A stretch of DNA of 64,000 nt from CAG-791 sp963596015 (GTDB lineage: Bacteria; Bacillota; Clostridia; Lachnospirales; Lachnospiraceae), in the NCBI GenBank assembly GCA_963596015.1, contig CAVBJS010000002.1, positions 34,878-98,877 of the forward strand, read 5' to 3'. The position numbers were made by a program, and so were the translations under genes. Below the pieces are notes generated by a model, which saw nothing but the letters and a program-made list of their open reading frames with translations, was not told where the DNA came from and searched no databases. Every line of letters begins with the position of its first letter. Position 1 is the first letter of the stretch. Positions 48,511-56,664 of the stretch are shown piece by piece.

Positions 48511-50838
48511 TTATTTCTCCGGTGTAAAAGTCAGTAATCTGGTCACGGTTTTCTGCTCCGATGTGCCCTGGGTGGTTACCGTCTCCCCGGTCTCCGGGTC
48601 CGTGGTCACGCTCCCCTGGGTGGTATTGGTATAAGTCATCTGCAGGGTGCCGGTGGCCGACGTGATATGGGTATATGCTGCCCGCACCGGGAAACTGGTA
48701 GCGGTGGTGTCCAAAAGCTTTTGTCCGTCCGCCGCAATGATGACTACATAAACCGATGTACCGGGCACATAATTAGAATCCTCTGCCTTGGTAGGTGCCT
48801 CAATATCTGCGGTATAGGAATAGGTCACATTGGCATCCTCTGCCACAGTCAGCTGCACCGCTGTATCTGCATCCACATAGCTGCCTGCTTCAATACTCTG
48901 GGCACTGACCAGCCCCCGCAGGTTGGGATCATTGGACTGCACCGTGGTAGTGGTGATCTTACCGGCATCAAAGCCTGCCTCTACCAGCAGGGCCGTGGCC
49001 TCTGCCTCGGAAATGCCCGTTACCGTAGGCATCTGCAGCTTCCCTTCTGTGTCAGGACCTGTGCTGATGATGATGGTAATGGTGGTGCCGGAGGGAGCGG
49101 TAGACCCTGCCGCCGGATTCTGGGAAATAACACTGCCCTTGGCCACTGTTTCATCAGCAGCTTCCTGGGAATTGACGGAAAATCCTTTCTTTTCCAGGGT
49201 AGCCTTGGCCTCCGCCAACAACATACCGCTGACATCCGGGATCTGGATGCCCTCTGTGTTGCCTCCGCTGATTGTCAGGGATACTCTACTTCCTGCGCTG
49301 ACCTGCTGCCCCGCTGCCGGATCCATAGAAAGGACCGTGCCAGAGGCCTGAGAAGAAGTTTCATAATTCACTTGCACTTCCAGGCCTGCTGCTGTCAGGG
49401 TGCTTCTGGCTGTCCCTTCATCCTGCCCCACTACATCAGTCAAAGTCACCATGCCCGACTGAGCGCTGGCTGCATTGCTGTTATTGGCAAAAAAGCCCAT
49501 CTTTCTGGCAGCCACAAAAATAACGATGATACCCACCACGATGGCAGCGGCTACCGCCAGGATGGTAGTCACCCGCTCCATGCGGGGATTATAGTCACGA
49601 TCCGTGGCATATTCATCCGCATAGGGATCCTCTGCCTCGTATTGTCTGTCTACATCCCTTCTAAGACGCAGGCTCTCTCCCTGACTCTGCTCATAATTCC
49701 GGTCCCGGGCCGCCGTATTTCTTCTCTCTCTGCTGTAATCCGTATAGTAGGGATCCCGGTGCTCGCTCCGTGGATCTTCCCATGTGTCCGCACTGCCTGC
49801 GTTATCCTGATAGGACAGCTCCTGATAGGAACGAGCCCGCTCGTCCATACCGGCAGGTACAGCCTCTTCCTGCATCTGTTCCTGCACCTGGGGCATGGCA
49901 TCTGTCCCATACTCGGAACGTCTGTGATACTGATCCCGGATATCCCGGCGCTCATTGTCCGTCACCATGCGGGTGCTGGACTCTTCGTCCGGATTGACGA
50001 TATGTACGAAATCTCCATCCGGCTCTACCAAAGACTTGCGAAGGTCCGCCATTAACTCGCCCATATTCTGGTAACGTCTGTCGGGACTCTTCTCACAGCA
50101 CTTGAGCACGATCTGCTCCACGCTGTAGGGGATTTCCGGCACGAACTCACAGGGAGAAGGCATGGGCTCCTGAATATGCTTGATGGCGATCATTACCGTG
50201 GTATCCCCGTTAAAGGGTACCCGCCCCGTCAGCATCTCAAACAGGGTGATGCCCAGGGAATAAATATCGCTCTTCTCGTCGCTGTAGCCGCCTCTGGCCT
50301 GCTCCGGAGAAGTATAATGAACAGAGCCCATAACATTGGAGGTAATAGTATTGCTGGTGGCTGCCTTGGCAATGCCGAAGTCCGTTACCTTTACCTTGCC
50401 TTCCTTGCTGATGATGATATTCTGCGGCTTAATGTCTCTGTGAATGACATGGTTGCGATGGGCTGCCTCCAGTCCCATGGATACCTGGATGGCGATACTC
50501 ACCGCTTCCTTTACGGAAAGTCTGGCCTTCTTCTCTATATAACGCTTGAGAGTGATGCCCTCCACCAGCTCCATAACGATATAATACATGCCCTTTTCTT
50601 CGCCGACGTCATAGACATTGACGATGTTGGGATGCATCAATCCCGCTGCTGCCTGTGCCTCCACCCGGAATTTGGAAACAAAATTGGCATTTTCCGAAAA
50701 TTCCTGTTTCAGCACTTTCACTGCCACGAAACGATTGAGTTTGTGGTCTTTTGCTTTATATACGTCCGACATACCGCCGGTTCCGATCTTTTCCAGGATC
50801 TCATAGCGATCCGCTATCAGCATTCCGATCTTAATCAT
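48511..50838 (-). CDS. prkC: Serine/threonine kinase with PASTA domains
   Basis: About 775 residues from ATG 50838 (GGAGG 5 bases upstream). Kinase domain: GTGGMSDVYKA, VAVKVLK, HRDIKPQNI, TDFGIAKA, TSPEQARG. A charged Arg/Glu/Tyr-rich juxtamembrane region (~280-430), one membrane helix (ILAVAAAIVVGIIVIFVAA), then three PASTA repeats (start LTDVVGQDEGTARS; IQIPDVSGMLLAEAK; LQMPTVTGISEAEA) and a Thr-rich end domain. It senses muropeptides or lipid II and controls dormancy and wall functions. Overlaps the stp stop by 8 bases. Confidence 0.96.
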   Translation of the reverse strand: MIKIGMLIADRYEILEKIGTGGMSDVYKAKDHKLNRFVAVKVLKQEFSENANFVSKFRVEAQAAAGLMHPNIVNVYDVGEEKGMYYIVMELVEGITLKRYIEKKARLSVKEAVSIAIQVSMGLEAAHRNHVIHRDIKPQNIIISKEGKVKVTDFGIAKAATSNTITSNVMGSVHYTSPEQARGGYSDEKSDIYSLGITLFEMLTGRVPFNGDTTVMIAIKHIQEPMPSPCEFVPEIPYSVEQIVLKCCEKSPDRRYQNMGELMADLRKSLVEPDGDFVHIVNPDEESSTRMVTDNERRDIRDQYHRRSEYGTDAMPQVQEQMQEEAVPAGMDERARSYQELSYQDNAGSADTWEDPRSEHRDPYYTDYSRERRNTAARDRNYEQSQGESLRLRRDVDRQYEAEDPYADEYATDRDYNPRMERVTTILAVAAAIVVGIIVIFVAARKMGFFANNSNAASAQSGMVTLTDVVGQDEGTARSTLTAAGLEVQVNYETSSQASGTVLSMDPAAGQQVSAGSRVSLTISGGNTEGIQIPDVSGMLLAEAKATLEKKGFSVNSQEAADETVAKGSVISQNPAAGSTAPSGTTITIIISTGPDTEGKLQMPTVTGISEAEATALLVEAGFDAGKITTTTVQSNDPNLRGLVSAQSIEAGSYVDADTAVQLTVAEDANVTYSYTADIEAPTKAEDSNYVPGTSVYVVIIAADGQKLLDTTATSFPVRAAYTHITSATGTLQMTYTNTTQGSVTTDPETGETVTTQGTSEQKTVTRLLTFTPEK

Positions 50839-51580
50839 GCAAACCTCCGTCAAAAGGGTCTATCAGCAGCACGGTGATATTGTCCCGTCCGCCATTTTGA
50901 TTGGCTGCATTCACCAATGCTTCTGCCTTTTGTGCCAGCGATCTATCCGCTGTCTTTAATATGCCGGTGATCTCTTCATCCTCCAGCATATTGGTCAGTC
51001 CATCCGTACACATCAGGATGGTATCCCCCTCTGTCAGAGCGACGGAAAAAAAGTCGATCTGCAATACATCCTCTGCCCCAATGGCTCTGGTAATAATATT
51101 CTTATCCGGGTGCGTGCGGGCCCTGGCCTCGTCAATCCCCCCTGCCAGTACCATCTCCTCCACCAGGGAATGATCCACCGTGATCTGGTGCAGGTGATTT
51201 TCATGGAAAAGATAGAGTCGGCTGTCCCCCACATTGCCCACCAGCAGCCTGTCATCCTTGACCACCGCCGCTACCATGGTAGTACCCATGCCGGCATAAT
51301 GGACGTCAGAGGACGCAATGGTGCGAAGCTCCTGGTTTACCACATGAAGAGCTCTGTCTAAGATCTCCTTTAAGGGGCGGGGCGTAGCTGCCTCTGACAG
51401 CTCCTTGACTCTGGTCACCGCATAGCGGGAAGCATAGTCCCCGGCCTGATGGCCCCCCATGCCGTCCGCCACAATATAAAGATTGGGAAGCGTGCCTACT
51501 GCTGTATTGGACAAATATGAAAAATCCTCATTCAGTTCCCGCCGCTGTCCGATATCGGTGACGGAGTACCCCTTAACCAT
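50831..51580 (-). CDS. stp: PP2C-type protein phosphatase
   Basis: 249 residues. Metal-binding motifs RELNEDFSY, VADGMGGHQAGD, GDSRLYLF, MCTDGLTNML and GGRDNITVLL are all present. It removes phosphates placed by the PASTA kinase that overlaps its end. Known as PrpC in Bacillus. AAAGGG precedes the ATG. It comes 190 bases after rlmN. Confidence 0.96.
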   Translation of the reverse strand: MVKGYSVTDIGQRRELNEDFSYLSNTAVGTLPNLYIVADGMGGHQAGDYASRYAVTRVKELSEAATPRPLKEILDRALHVVNQELRTIASSDVHYAGMGTTMVAAVVKDDRLLVGNVGDSRLYLFHENHLHQITVDHSLVEEMVLAGGIDEARARTHPDKNIITRAIGAEDVLQIDFFSVALTEGDTILMCTDGLTNMLEDEEITGILKTADRSLAQKAEALVNAANQNGGRDNITVLLIDPFDGGLHD

Positions 51581-51684
51581 AAGTATCTTTTCCCTTTCTA
51601 AGCTCTTCTCTGATCACTGCACAAATCCCGATCGATCATGAACCCCTTGTCGTCTGCACAGCGATCTTTTGCCACGCGCACGCA

Positions 51685-51715
51685 ATACGGCGCCTCGCCG
51701 CGCGGGACGCCGTAT
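51685..51715 (-). repeat. Hairpin in the rlmN-stp gap
   Basis: ATACGGCG / CGCCGTAT, 8-bp stem around a GC-rich loop. No T-run; a structured spacer rather than a standard terminator. Nothing else recognised in this 190-base gap. Confidence 0.45.
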
Positions 51716-51768
51716 CACCATGGCTGATCTGCCTTACGGCAGCTATTTACATCTGAACGGCAGTATCC

Positions 51769-52809
51769 TCAGGCCTTCTCCTGCAGCTTTCTGTGGCGAA
51801 GCTGTCCGCAGGCCCCATCGATATCTCTGCCCAATTCTCTTCTTATAGTAACATTTATTCCGCTTTTTTCAAGTTTATTTTTAAAAGACAGAACAGCTGT
51901 TCGTGTTGATTGCACGTAAGATCTCTCTTTGACAGGGTTTACCGGGATCAGATTTACATGGGCCCGCAAAGGTCCTGCCAGTCCGGTGAGCATGGCCGCA
52001 TCCTGTTCTGTGTCGTTTACACCCCGGATCAGACTGTACTCAAAAGTGATCTGTCTGTGGGTCTGGTCAAAATAATACCTACAGGCCTTCATCAACTCCG
52101 CGATGGAATACTGATTGGCCACCGGCATGATCTCTTTTCGCTTTTCATCGGAAGGTGCATGCAGCGACAGCGCCAGGGTGATCTGGAAATGCTCCTTCGC
52201 CAGATCATAGATGCGGGGCACGATACCGCAGGTAGATACGGTGACATTGCGCTGGCTGATGTTCAGTCCCTTTTCATCCGTCAGCAGATGCAGGAAACGC
52301 ACCAGATTGTCATAATTATCCAACGGCTCGCCCGTGCCCATTACCACCACATGGGTGATCTTCTCTCCTGTCAGACGACTGATGGTATAGATCTGCTCTA
52401 ACATCTCGGAGGGCTCTAAGGACCGCAGCAGCCCGTCCAGGGTAGAGGCACAGAACCGGCAGCCCATGCGGCAACCTACTTGAGAGGAAATACAGACGCT
52501 GGTGCCGAATTTATAGCGCATAAATACACTTTCCACCGTCTGTCCGTCTGCCAGACCAAAGAGAAATTTCTGGGTGCCGTCCTCCTTGGAGATCTGCCGC
52601 TCTAAAAGCTCTAATCTCGTACAGTCGTAAGCACTGCTTAACTCCTCCCGCATCTTTGCCGGCAGGTTCAGGCATTCCTCAAAGGAAGTGACCAATTGCA
52701 CATGCAGCCAGCGATAGACCTGGGCTGCCCGGAATTTCGGCAGTCCCTTTGCCACAAAGGCCTCTGTCATTTCTTCTAATGTATAGGATTTAAGATCTCT
52801 TTCCTTCAT
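51769..52809 (-). CDS. rlmN: 23S rRNA A2503/tRNA A37 methyltransferase RlmN
   Basis: About 346 residues from ATG 52809 (AAGGG 7 bases upstream). Radical-SAM cluster motif CRMGCRFCAS, the YKFGTSVCISSQVGC lead-in, GMGEPLDN-type MGTGEPLDNYDN, and a C-terminal RRELGRDIDGACGQLR with a catalytic cysteine. It makes 2-methyladenosine. Part of the same operon as rsmB, 128 bases after it. Confidence 0.97.
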   Translation of the reverse strand: MKERDLKSYTLEEMTEAFVAKGLPKFRAAQVYRWLHVQLVTSFEECLNLPAKMREELSSAYDCTRLELLERQISKEDGTQKFLFGLADGQTVESVFMRYKFGTSVCISSQVGCRMGCRFCASTLDGLLRSLEPSEMLEQIYTISRLTGEKITHVVVMGTGEPLDNYDNLVRFLHLLTDEKGLNISQRNVTVSTCGIVPRIYDLAKEHFQITLALSLHAPSDEKRKEIMPVANQYSIAELMKACRYYFDQTHRQITFEYSLIRGVNDTEQDAAMLTGLAGPLRAHVNLIPVNPVKERSYVQSTRTAVLSFKNKLEKSGINVTIRRELGRDIDGACGQLRHRKLQEKA

Positions 52810-52937
52810 ATGGAATCCCTTCAATGATTTTATATATTGTCTCTGGTAATACCGACCAACAACCGATCCGGTGAAGCGAATGACATCCGCGTCCGGAACT
52901 TTGCGCCCATCTCAGCGATATATTTTGGGGGAAACGT

Positions 52938-54347
52938 CTAGTTTTCTCTTTCCTTCACAAATCGCGCCAGGAAAAATCCGTCTGTGCCATGTATGTGAGG
53001 CAAGAGCTGCAGCATGTTTTTATGCTCTCCTGCTATCCCCGGCATATCTTTCGGCAGATAGGGAACCAGAGGATCCGGCTTAAGACCCAGATCTTGCCGG
53101 ATCCATGCTGCCATTTCTTCATTCTCTGCCCGGTCGATGGTGCAGGTGCTGTATATGAGCACGCCGCCGGGGCGCACGTATTGCACTGCATTTTGCAGGA
53201 TCTGCCGCTGCAGAGCGGCCAGTTCCTGCAACTGCGCAGGGGTCACATGGTATTTGATATCTCTCTTTTTGCCCAATACCCCCAGGCCGGAACAGGGCAA
53301 GTCACACAGGACGATATCCATTTGCTCTTTCCATGCCGGCACATAAACCGTAGCATCCTGCTCCTGTACCGTCAGGTTAGAAATCCCCAGTCTCTTAGCA
53401 TTTTCCCGGATCCTATCAGTCTTTTTGTCTGTCAGATCGCAGGCGCGGACCATCCCCGCTCTTCCCGAATCATTTGCATTCTTCGCTCCCTGCATTCCTG
53501 CGACAGACAGACGCGTCGCCATATGAAGGCTTTTCCCGCCGGGGGCGGCACATACGTCCAGTATCTGCTCCTCACCGGTCATAATCCCCGCCGCCTCGGT
53601 CACCAGCATGGAGCTCTCATCCTGCACCGTCCATTTACCCTCTGCAAAGCCGGGCAATTTGGTAAGACTTCCCGTATTTCGCAGTCTGTAACAATAGGGA
53701 AGCCATCTGCCCGCCTCGATGTGCACGCCTTTTTCCTGCAAGTCCTGCAAAAGTTCCTCTCTCTCTTTCCGAGAAAGACGCTCATCCATCCGCATGGTCA
53801 CCGGCCGCACCTCCATAAAGGAAGCCAGCATGGCCTCTGTCTCTTCTTTTCCGTAGGTCTCCTGCCACATCCGGATGATCCAGTCCGGCATGGAATACTG
53901 CACACTTAGGCTCTCATTTGTCTCGCTGTTCTTACTGCGGGCCATCTGCCGCAGGACGGCATTGACGAAACCGGCCAGGCTGCTCATACCCTTTTTCCGC
54001 ACCAGACGAACGGCCTCATTGCATACCGCCGCATCCGGCACTGCATCCATATAGTAGAGCTGATAGCAGCCCATCCGCAGGATCTGGCGCACCGCCGGCC
54101 GCAGCTTGTCCACCGGTTTACTGGAAAAGCGGCCGATCCGCTCATCCAGCTCGATCCGCCGCTCTGTCACACCTTCAAAAAGTCTCTTGATAAAAGCCCG
54201 CTGGGACTGGGGCAGATCCTCATACTGATCCAGGGTCTGCCGGATCAGCTGACTGCTTTGTCCCTCTTGTTTTTCGGAAGCCAACAACGCCGCAAGGACG
54301 ATTTCCCGCTCCTTGGTGCCGCTGACGCCGTTTTTCTTTTCACTCAT
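52938..54347 (-). CDS. rsmB: 16S rRNA (cytosine-967 C5) methyltransferase RsmB
   Basis: 469 residues. N-terminal NusB-like RNA-binding domain (LPQSQRAFIKRLFEGVTERR, NAVLRQ), then a SAM methyltransferase: VCAAPGGKSLHMA, DLPCSGLGVLG with the catalytic pair of cysteines (also YSTCTIDRAENE). Overlaps the yugP stop by 4 bases (ATGA). Confidence 0.96.
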   Translation of the reverse strand: MSEKKNGVSGTKEREIVLAALLASEKQEGQSSQLIRQTLDQYEDLPQSQRAFIKRLFEGVTERRIELDERIGRFSSKPVDKLRPAVRQILRMGCYQLYYMDAVPDAAVCNEAVRLVRKKGMSSLAGFVNAVLRQMARSKNSETNESLSVQYSMPDWIIRMWQETYGKEETEAMLASFMEVRPVTMRMDERLSRKEREELLQDLQEKGVHIEAGRWLPYCYRLRNTGSLTKLPGFAEGKWTVQDESSMLVTEAAGIMTGEEQILDVCAAPGGKSLHMATRLSVAGMQGAKNANDSGRAGMVRACDLTDKKTDRIRENAKRLGISNLTVQEQDATVYVPAWKEQMDIVLCDLPCSGLGVLGKKRDIKYHVTPAQLQELAALQRQILQNAVQYVRPGGVLIYSTCTIDRAENEEMAAWIRQDLGLKPDPLVPYLPKDMPGIAGEHKNMLQLLPHIHGTDGFFLARFVKEREN

Positions 54348-55033
54348 CTGCGTCTCTTTCCATTGTTCATAAGGAGTATAAGTCTAAGGAGCTGCAGGAC
54401 GGAAGAAGCCGCTGCCGCCACATAGGTCAGTGCCGCCGCGGAAAGTACCTTCCGGCTGCCCTTTACTTCCTGGCTGTCCAGTATGCCATACTGCTCCAGC
54501 ATCACAAGCGCCCGGTGGGAAGCATCAAATTCCACCGGCAGTGTCACCAGCTGGAACAATACGCCGGCACAGAAAAGCACCACGCCGATCATCAGAAAAT
54601 CCCGGCTAAAGCCAAACATCAGGCCCAGGATCACCATAGGCAGGCCCAGGTTAGAGCCTAAGTTTGCCGCCGGTACCAAAAAGGTGCGCAGCTTAAGGGG
54701 CACATAGCCTGTATGATGCTGCATTACATGACCGCACTCATGGGCTGCCACACCGATCGCTGCCACGGAGGTGGAATTATAAGTAGCATCCGAGAGATTT
54801 ACCACCTTCTTGGAGGGATCATAGTGATCCGTCAGGTTGCCGGATACATGCTGCACTGTCACATCCGTTACACCGGAGAGCTCTAAGATACGCCAAGCCA
54901 CCTGCGACCCGGTCATACCGCAGGCACTGCGTTCCTGGGAATACTTTTTAAAAGTAGAGTTAACCCTGGCGCTGGCAAACATGCAAAGCATAGCGCCGAT
55001 CAATACAAGAACATATGTAGGATCGTAGTACAT
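54344..55033 (-). CDS. yugP: Membrane zinc metalloprotease, YugP family
   Basis: 229 residues. Zinc motif HECGH in GVAAHECGHVMQHHTGY, an N-terminal membrane helix (VLVLIGAMLCMFASARV) and several more helices to the end. Neutral zinc metallopeptidase 2 family; the substrate is unknown. AAAGGAG precedes the ATG. It is commonly found in this position between fmt and rsmB in clostridia. Confidence 0.92.
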   Translation of the reverse strand: MYYDPTYVLVLIGAMLCMFASARVNSTFKKYSQERSACGMTGSQVAWRILELSGVTDVTVQHVSGNLTDHYDPSKKVVNLSDATYNSTSVAAIGVAAHECGHVMQHHTGYVPLKLRTFLVPAANLGSNLGLPMVILGLMFGFSRDFLMIGVVLFCAGVLFQLVTLPVEFDASHRALVMLEQYGILDSQEVKGSRKVLSAAALTYVAAAASSVLQLLRLILLMNNGKRRR

Positions 55034-55046
55034 AGTTACTCCTTTA

Positions 55047-55106
55047 TGCCGCAGCTTGCTGCGGCAGTGTGAGGAGAATTTCGCGCAGGCGAATTCTCCG
55101 ATACGA
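55047..55106 (-). repeat. Palindrome plus hairpin upstream of yugP
   Basis: TGCCGCAGCTTGCTGCGGCA (55047-55066, 9-bp arms) is followed by GGAGAAT..ATTCTCC around CGC/GCG (55073-55099). The second part is the same block as in the 70-bp repeats at 16441-16649. It fills the fmt-yugP gap and ends just before the yugP ribosome-binding site. Confidence 0.8.
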
Positions 55107-55145
55107 TACGCAAGAATGACGTTTACGACATTTCTTACTTACTTA

Positions 55146-56075
55146 TTAATTAAGTATCTCGCCGTCTTTGATGTCACATCCCAAAAGGAAATCCTTTACC
55201 GGCATCCGCTTTTTGCCTTCTAACTGCACTTCCTTAAGGGCAAGGACCTGATCCCCGGTATTGACATAGATCGCTTCTTTGTCACTTCCCGTGATCATGC
55301 CCGGGGTGCCGGAGGCTTTCTTTAGCACTACATCCGCATCCCATATCTTTAACAGCTTGCCATGGAAATGGGTGAAGGCACTGGGCCAGGAATTCATACC
55401 CCGGATCAGTCGTTCTATGGAAACAGCACTGCTGTCCCAACGGATCAGACCCATCTCCCGCTTCAGGATCCGGGCATAGGTACTCACCGCATCGCTTTGC
55501 TTTTCTCTGGTAGCAGTTCCCTCTTCTATCTGCTTCATAGCCTTTAAAAGCAAGGGGCCGCCCATGGCAGAGAGTTTTTCATACAGGCTCTCTCCTGTCT
55601 CCTTGGGATCCAGCTCAATCTCCTCCTGAAGAATGATATCACCGGTATCAAGCCCTGCGTCCATCTGCATGATGGTCACACCGCTTTTCTTCTCTCCGTT
55701 GATGACCGCCCATTGAATGGGCGCAGCTCCCCGGTATTTGGGAAGCAGAGAAGCATGGACATTGACGCAGCCGTATTTAGGCATGGTCAGGATTTCTGTG
55801 GAAAGGATCTGTCCGTAGGCAGCCACTATAATAATATCAGGCTGTTCCTGGCGCAGTCTCTCTACCGCCTCCGGTGTCTTGACCCGCTGAGGCTGAAAAA
55901 CCGGAATATCATGTGCCAAAGCACACTGCTTTACGGGAGACATGGCCACTTCCCGGCCTCTTCCCTTCACTCTGTCAGGCTGTGTCACCACCAGGGACAC
56001 CTGCTGCCCATCCGCCACCAAGGCTTCCAGCACCGGCACCGCAAAGTCCGGCGTTCCCATGAATACAACTTTCAT
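55146..56075 (-). CDS. fmt: Methionyl-tRNA formyltransferase
   Basis: 309 residues. VVFMGTPDFAVPVLEAL at the start, VAAYGQIL, catalytic VHASLLPKYRGAAPIQWAV (HxSLLP-RG), MDAGLDTGDI, and a C-terminal OB-type domain. It formylates initiator Met-tRNA. GAGG precedes the ATG. It is 40 bases after def, with which it works. Confidence 0.97.
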   Translation of the reverse strand: MKVVFMGTPDFAVPVLEALVADGQQVSLVVTQPDRVKGRGREVAMSPVKQCALAHDIPVFQPQRVKTPEAVERLRQEQPDIIIVAAYGQILSTEILTMPKYGCVNVHASLLPKYRGAAPIQWAVINGEKKSGVTIMQMDAGLDTGDIILQEEIELDPKETGESLYEKLSAMGGPLLLKAMKQIEEGTATREKQSDAVSTYARILKREMGLIRWDSSAVSIERLIRGMNSWPSAFTHFHGKLLKIWDADVVLKKASGTPGMITGSDKEAIYVNTGDQVLALKEVQLEGKKRMPVKDFLLGCDIKDGEILN

Positions 56076-56115
56076 ACTTACCTCTTCTTAACGCAGCTTC
56101 ATTTCTTTCTGACTT

Positions 56116-56610
56116 TTATTCTTCCTCATACACTTCTTCAGCGGGCTCTGCGTCCTGCAGCTCCCCTTCCACCAGTTCTACATAGAGATGTCCGTCCAGA
56201 TGATCTGTCTCGTGGCAAAGTGCTCTGGCCAACAGCTCTGTTCCTTCGACCTCAATGGGATTCATATCTGCATCAAGCGCCTGTACTCTGGCATAATTGG
56301 GTCTGGTCACCTGCCCTAACTTGCCGGGCACGCTCAGGCATCCCTCCATGCCGGTCTGTTCCCCGCCGGTCTCTGTCACCACCGGGTTAATGAGCACCAT
56401 GGGCTCATCCTGATTCTCTGATACGTCGATGACCACGATACGCTTAAGGATGCCTACCTGAGGCGCTGCCAGTCCTACGCCGTTGGCTTCATACATAGTC
56501 TCCAGCATATCCTGGATCAGATCCCTGATCTTAGGTGTCATCTCCTTTACCGGCTTCGCCTGCTTATTCAGCACCGGATCTCCTATTTCCCTGATATTTC
56601 TGATCGCCAT
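56116..56610 (-). CDS. def: Peptide deformylase
   Basis: 164 residues from ATG 56610 (AAAAGGG upstream); a longer frame lacks a start signal. Metal motifs GVGLAAPQVG, EGCLSVPG and HETDHLDG (HExxH with Cys ligand in EGCLS). Removes the formyl group from nascent proteins. The C-terminus is a short acidic tail (AEEVYEEE). A palindrome lies upstream of its ribosome-binding site. Confidence 0.96.
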   Translation of the reverse strand: MAIRNIREIGDPVLNKQAKPVKEMTPKIRDLIQDMLETMYEANGVGLAAPQVGILKRIVVIDVSENQDEPMVLINPVVTETGGEQTGMEGCLSVPGKLGQVTRPNYARVQALDADMNPIEVEGTELLARALCHETDHLDGHLYVELVEGELQDAEPAEEVYEEE

Positions 56611-56636
56611 ATTTACCCTTTTAACTAGCCTTTCTA

Positions 56637-56656
56637 TGCCACAATGCATTGCGGCA
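56637..56656 (-). repeat. Palindrome upstream of def
   Basis: TGCCACAATGCATTGCGGCA. The single mismatch is A-C on the + strand but G-U on the minus strand, in favour of an RNA hairpin in the def leader. Member of the set at 11878, 20521, 55047 and 63917. Confidence 0.7.
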
Positions 56657-56664
56657 ATCTCTCT

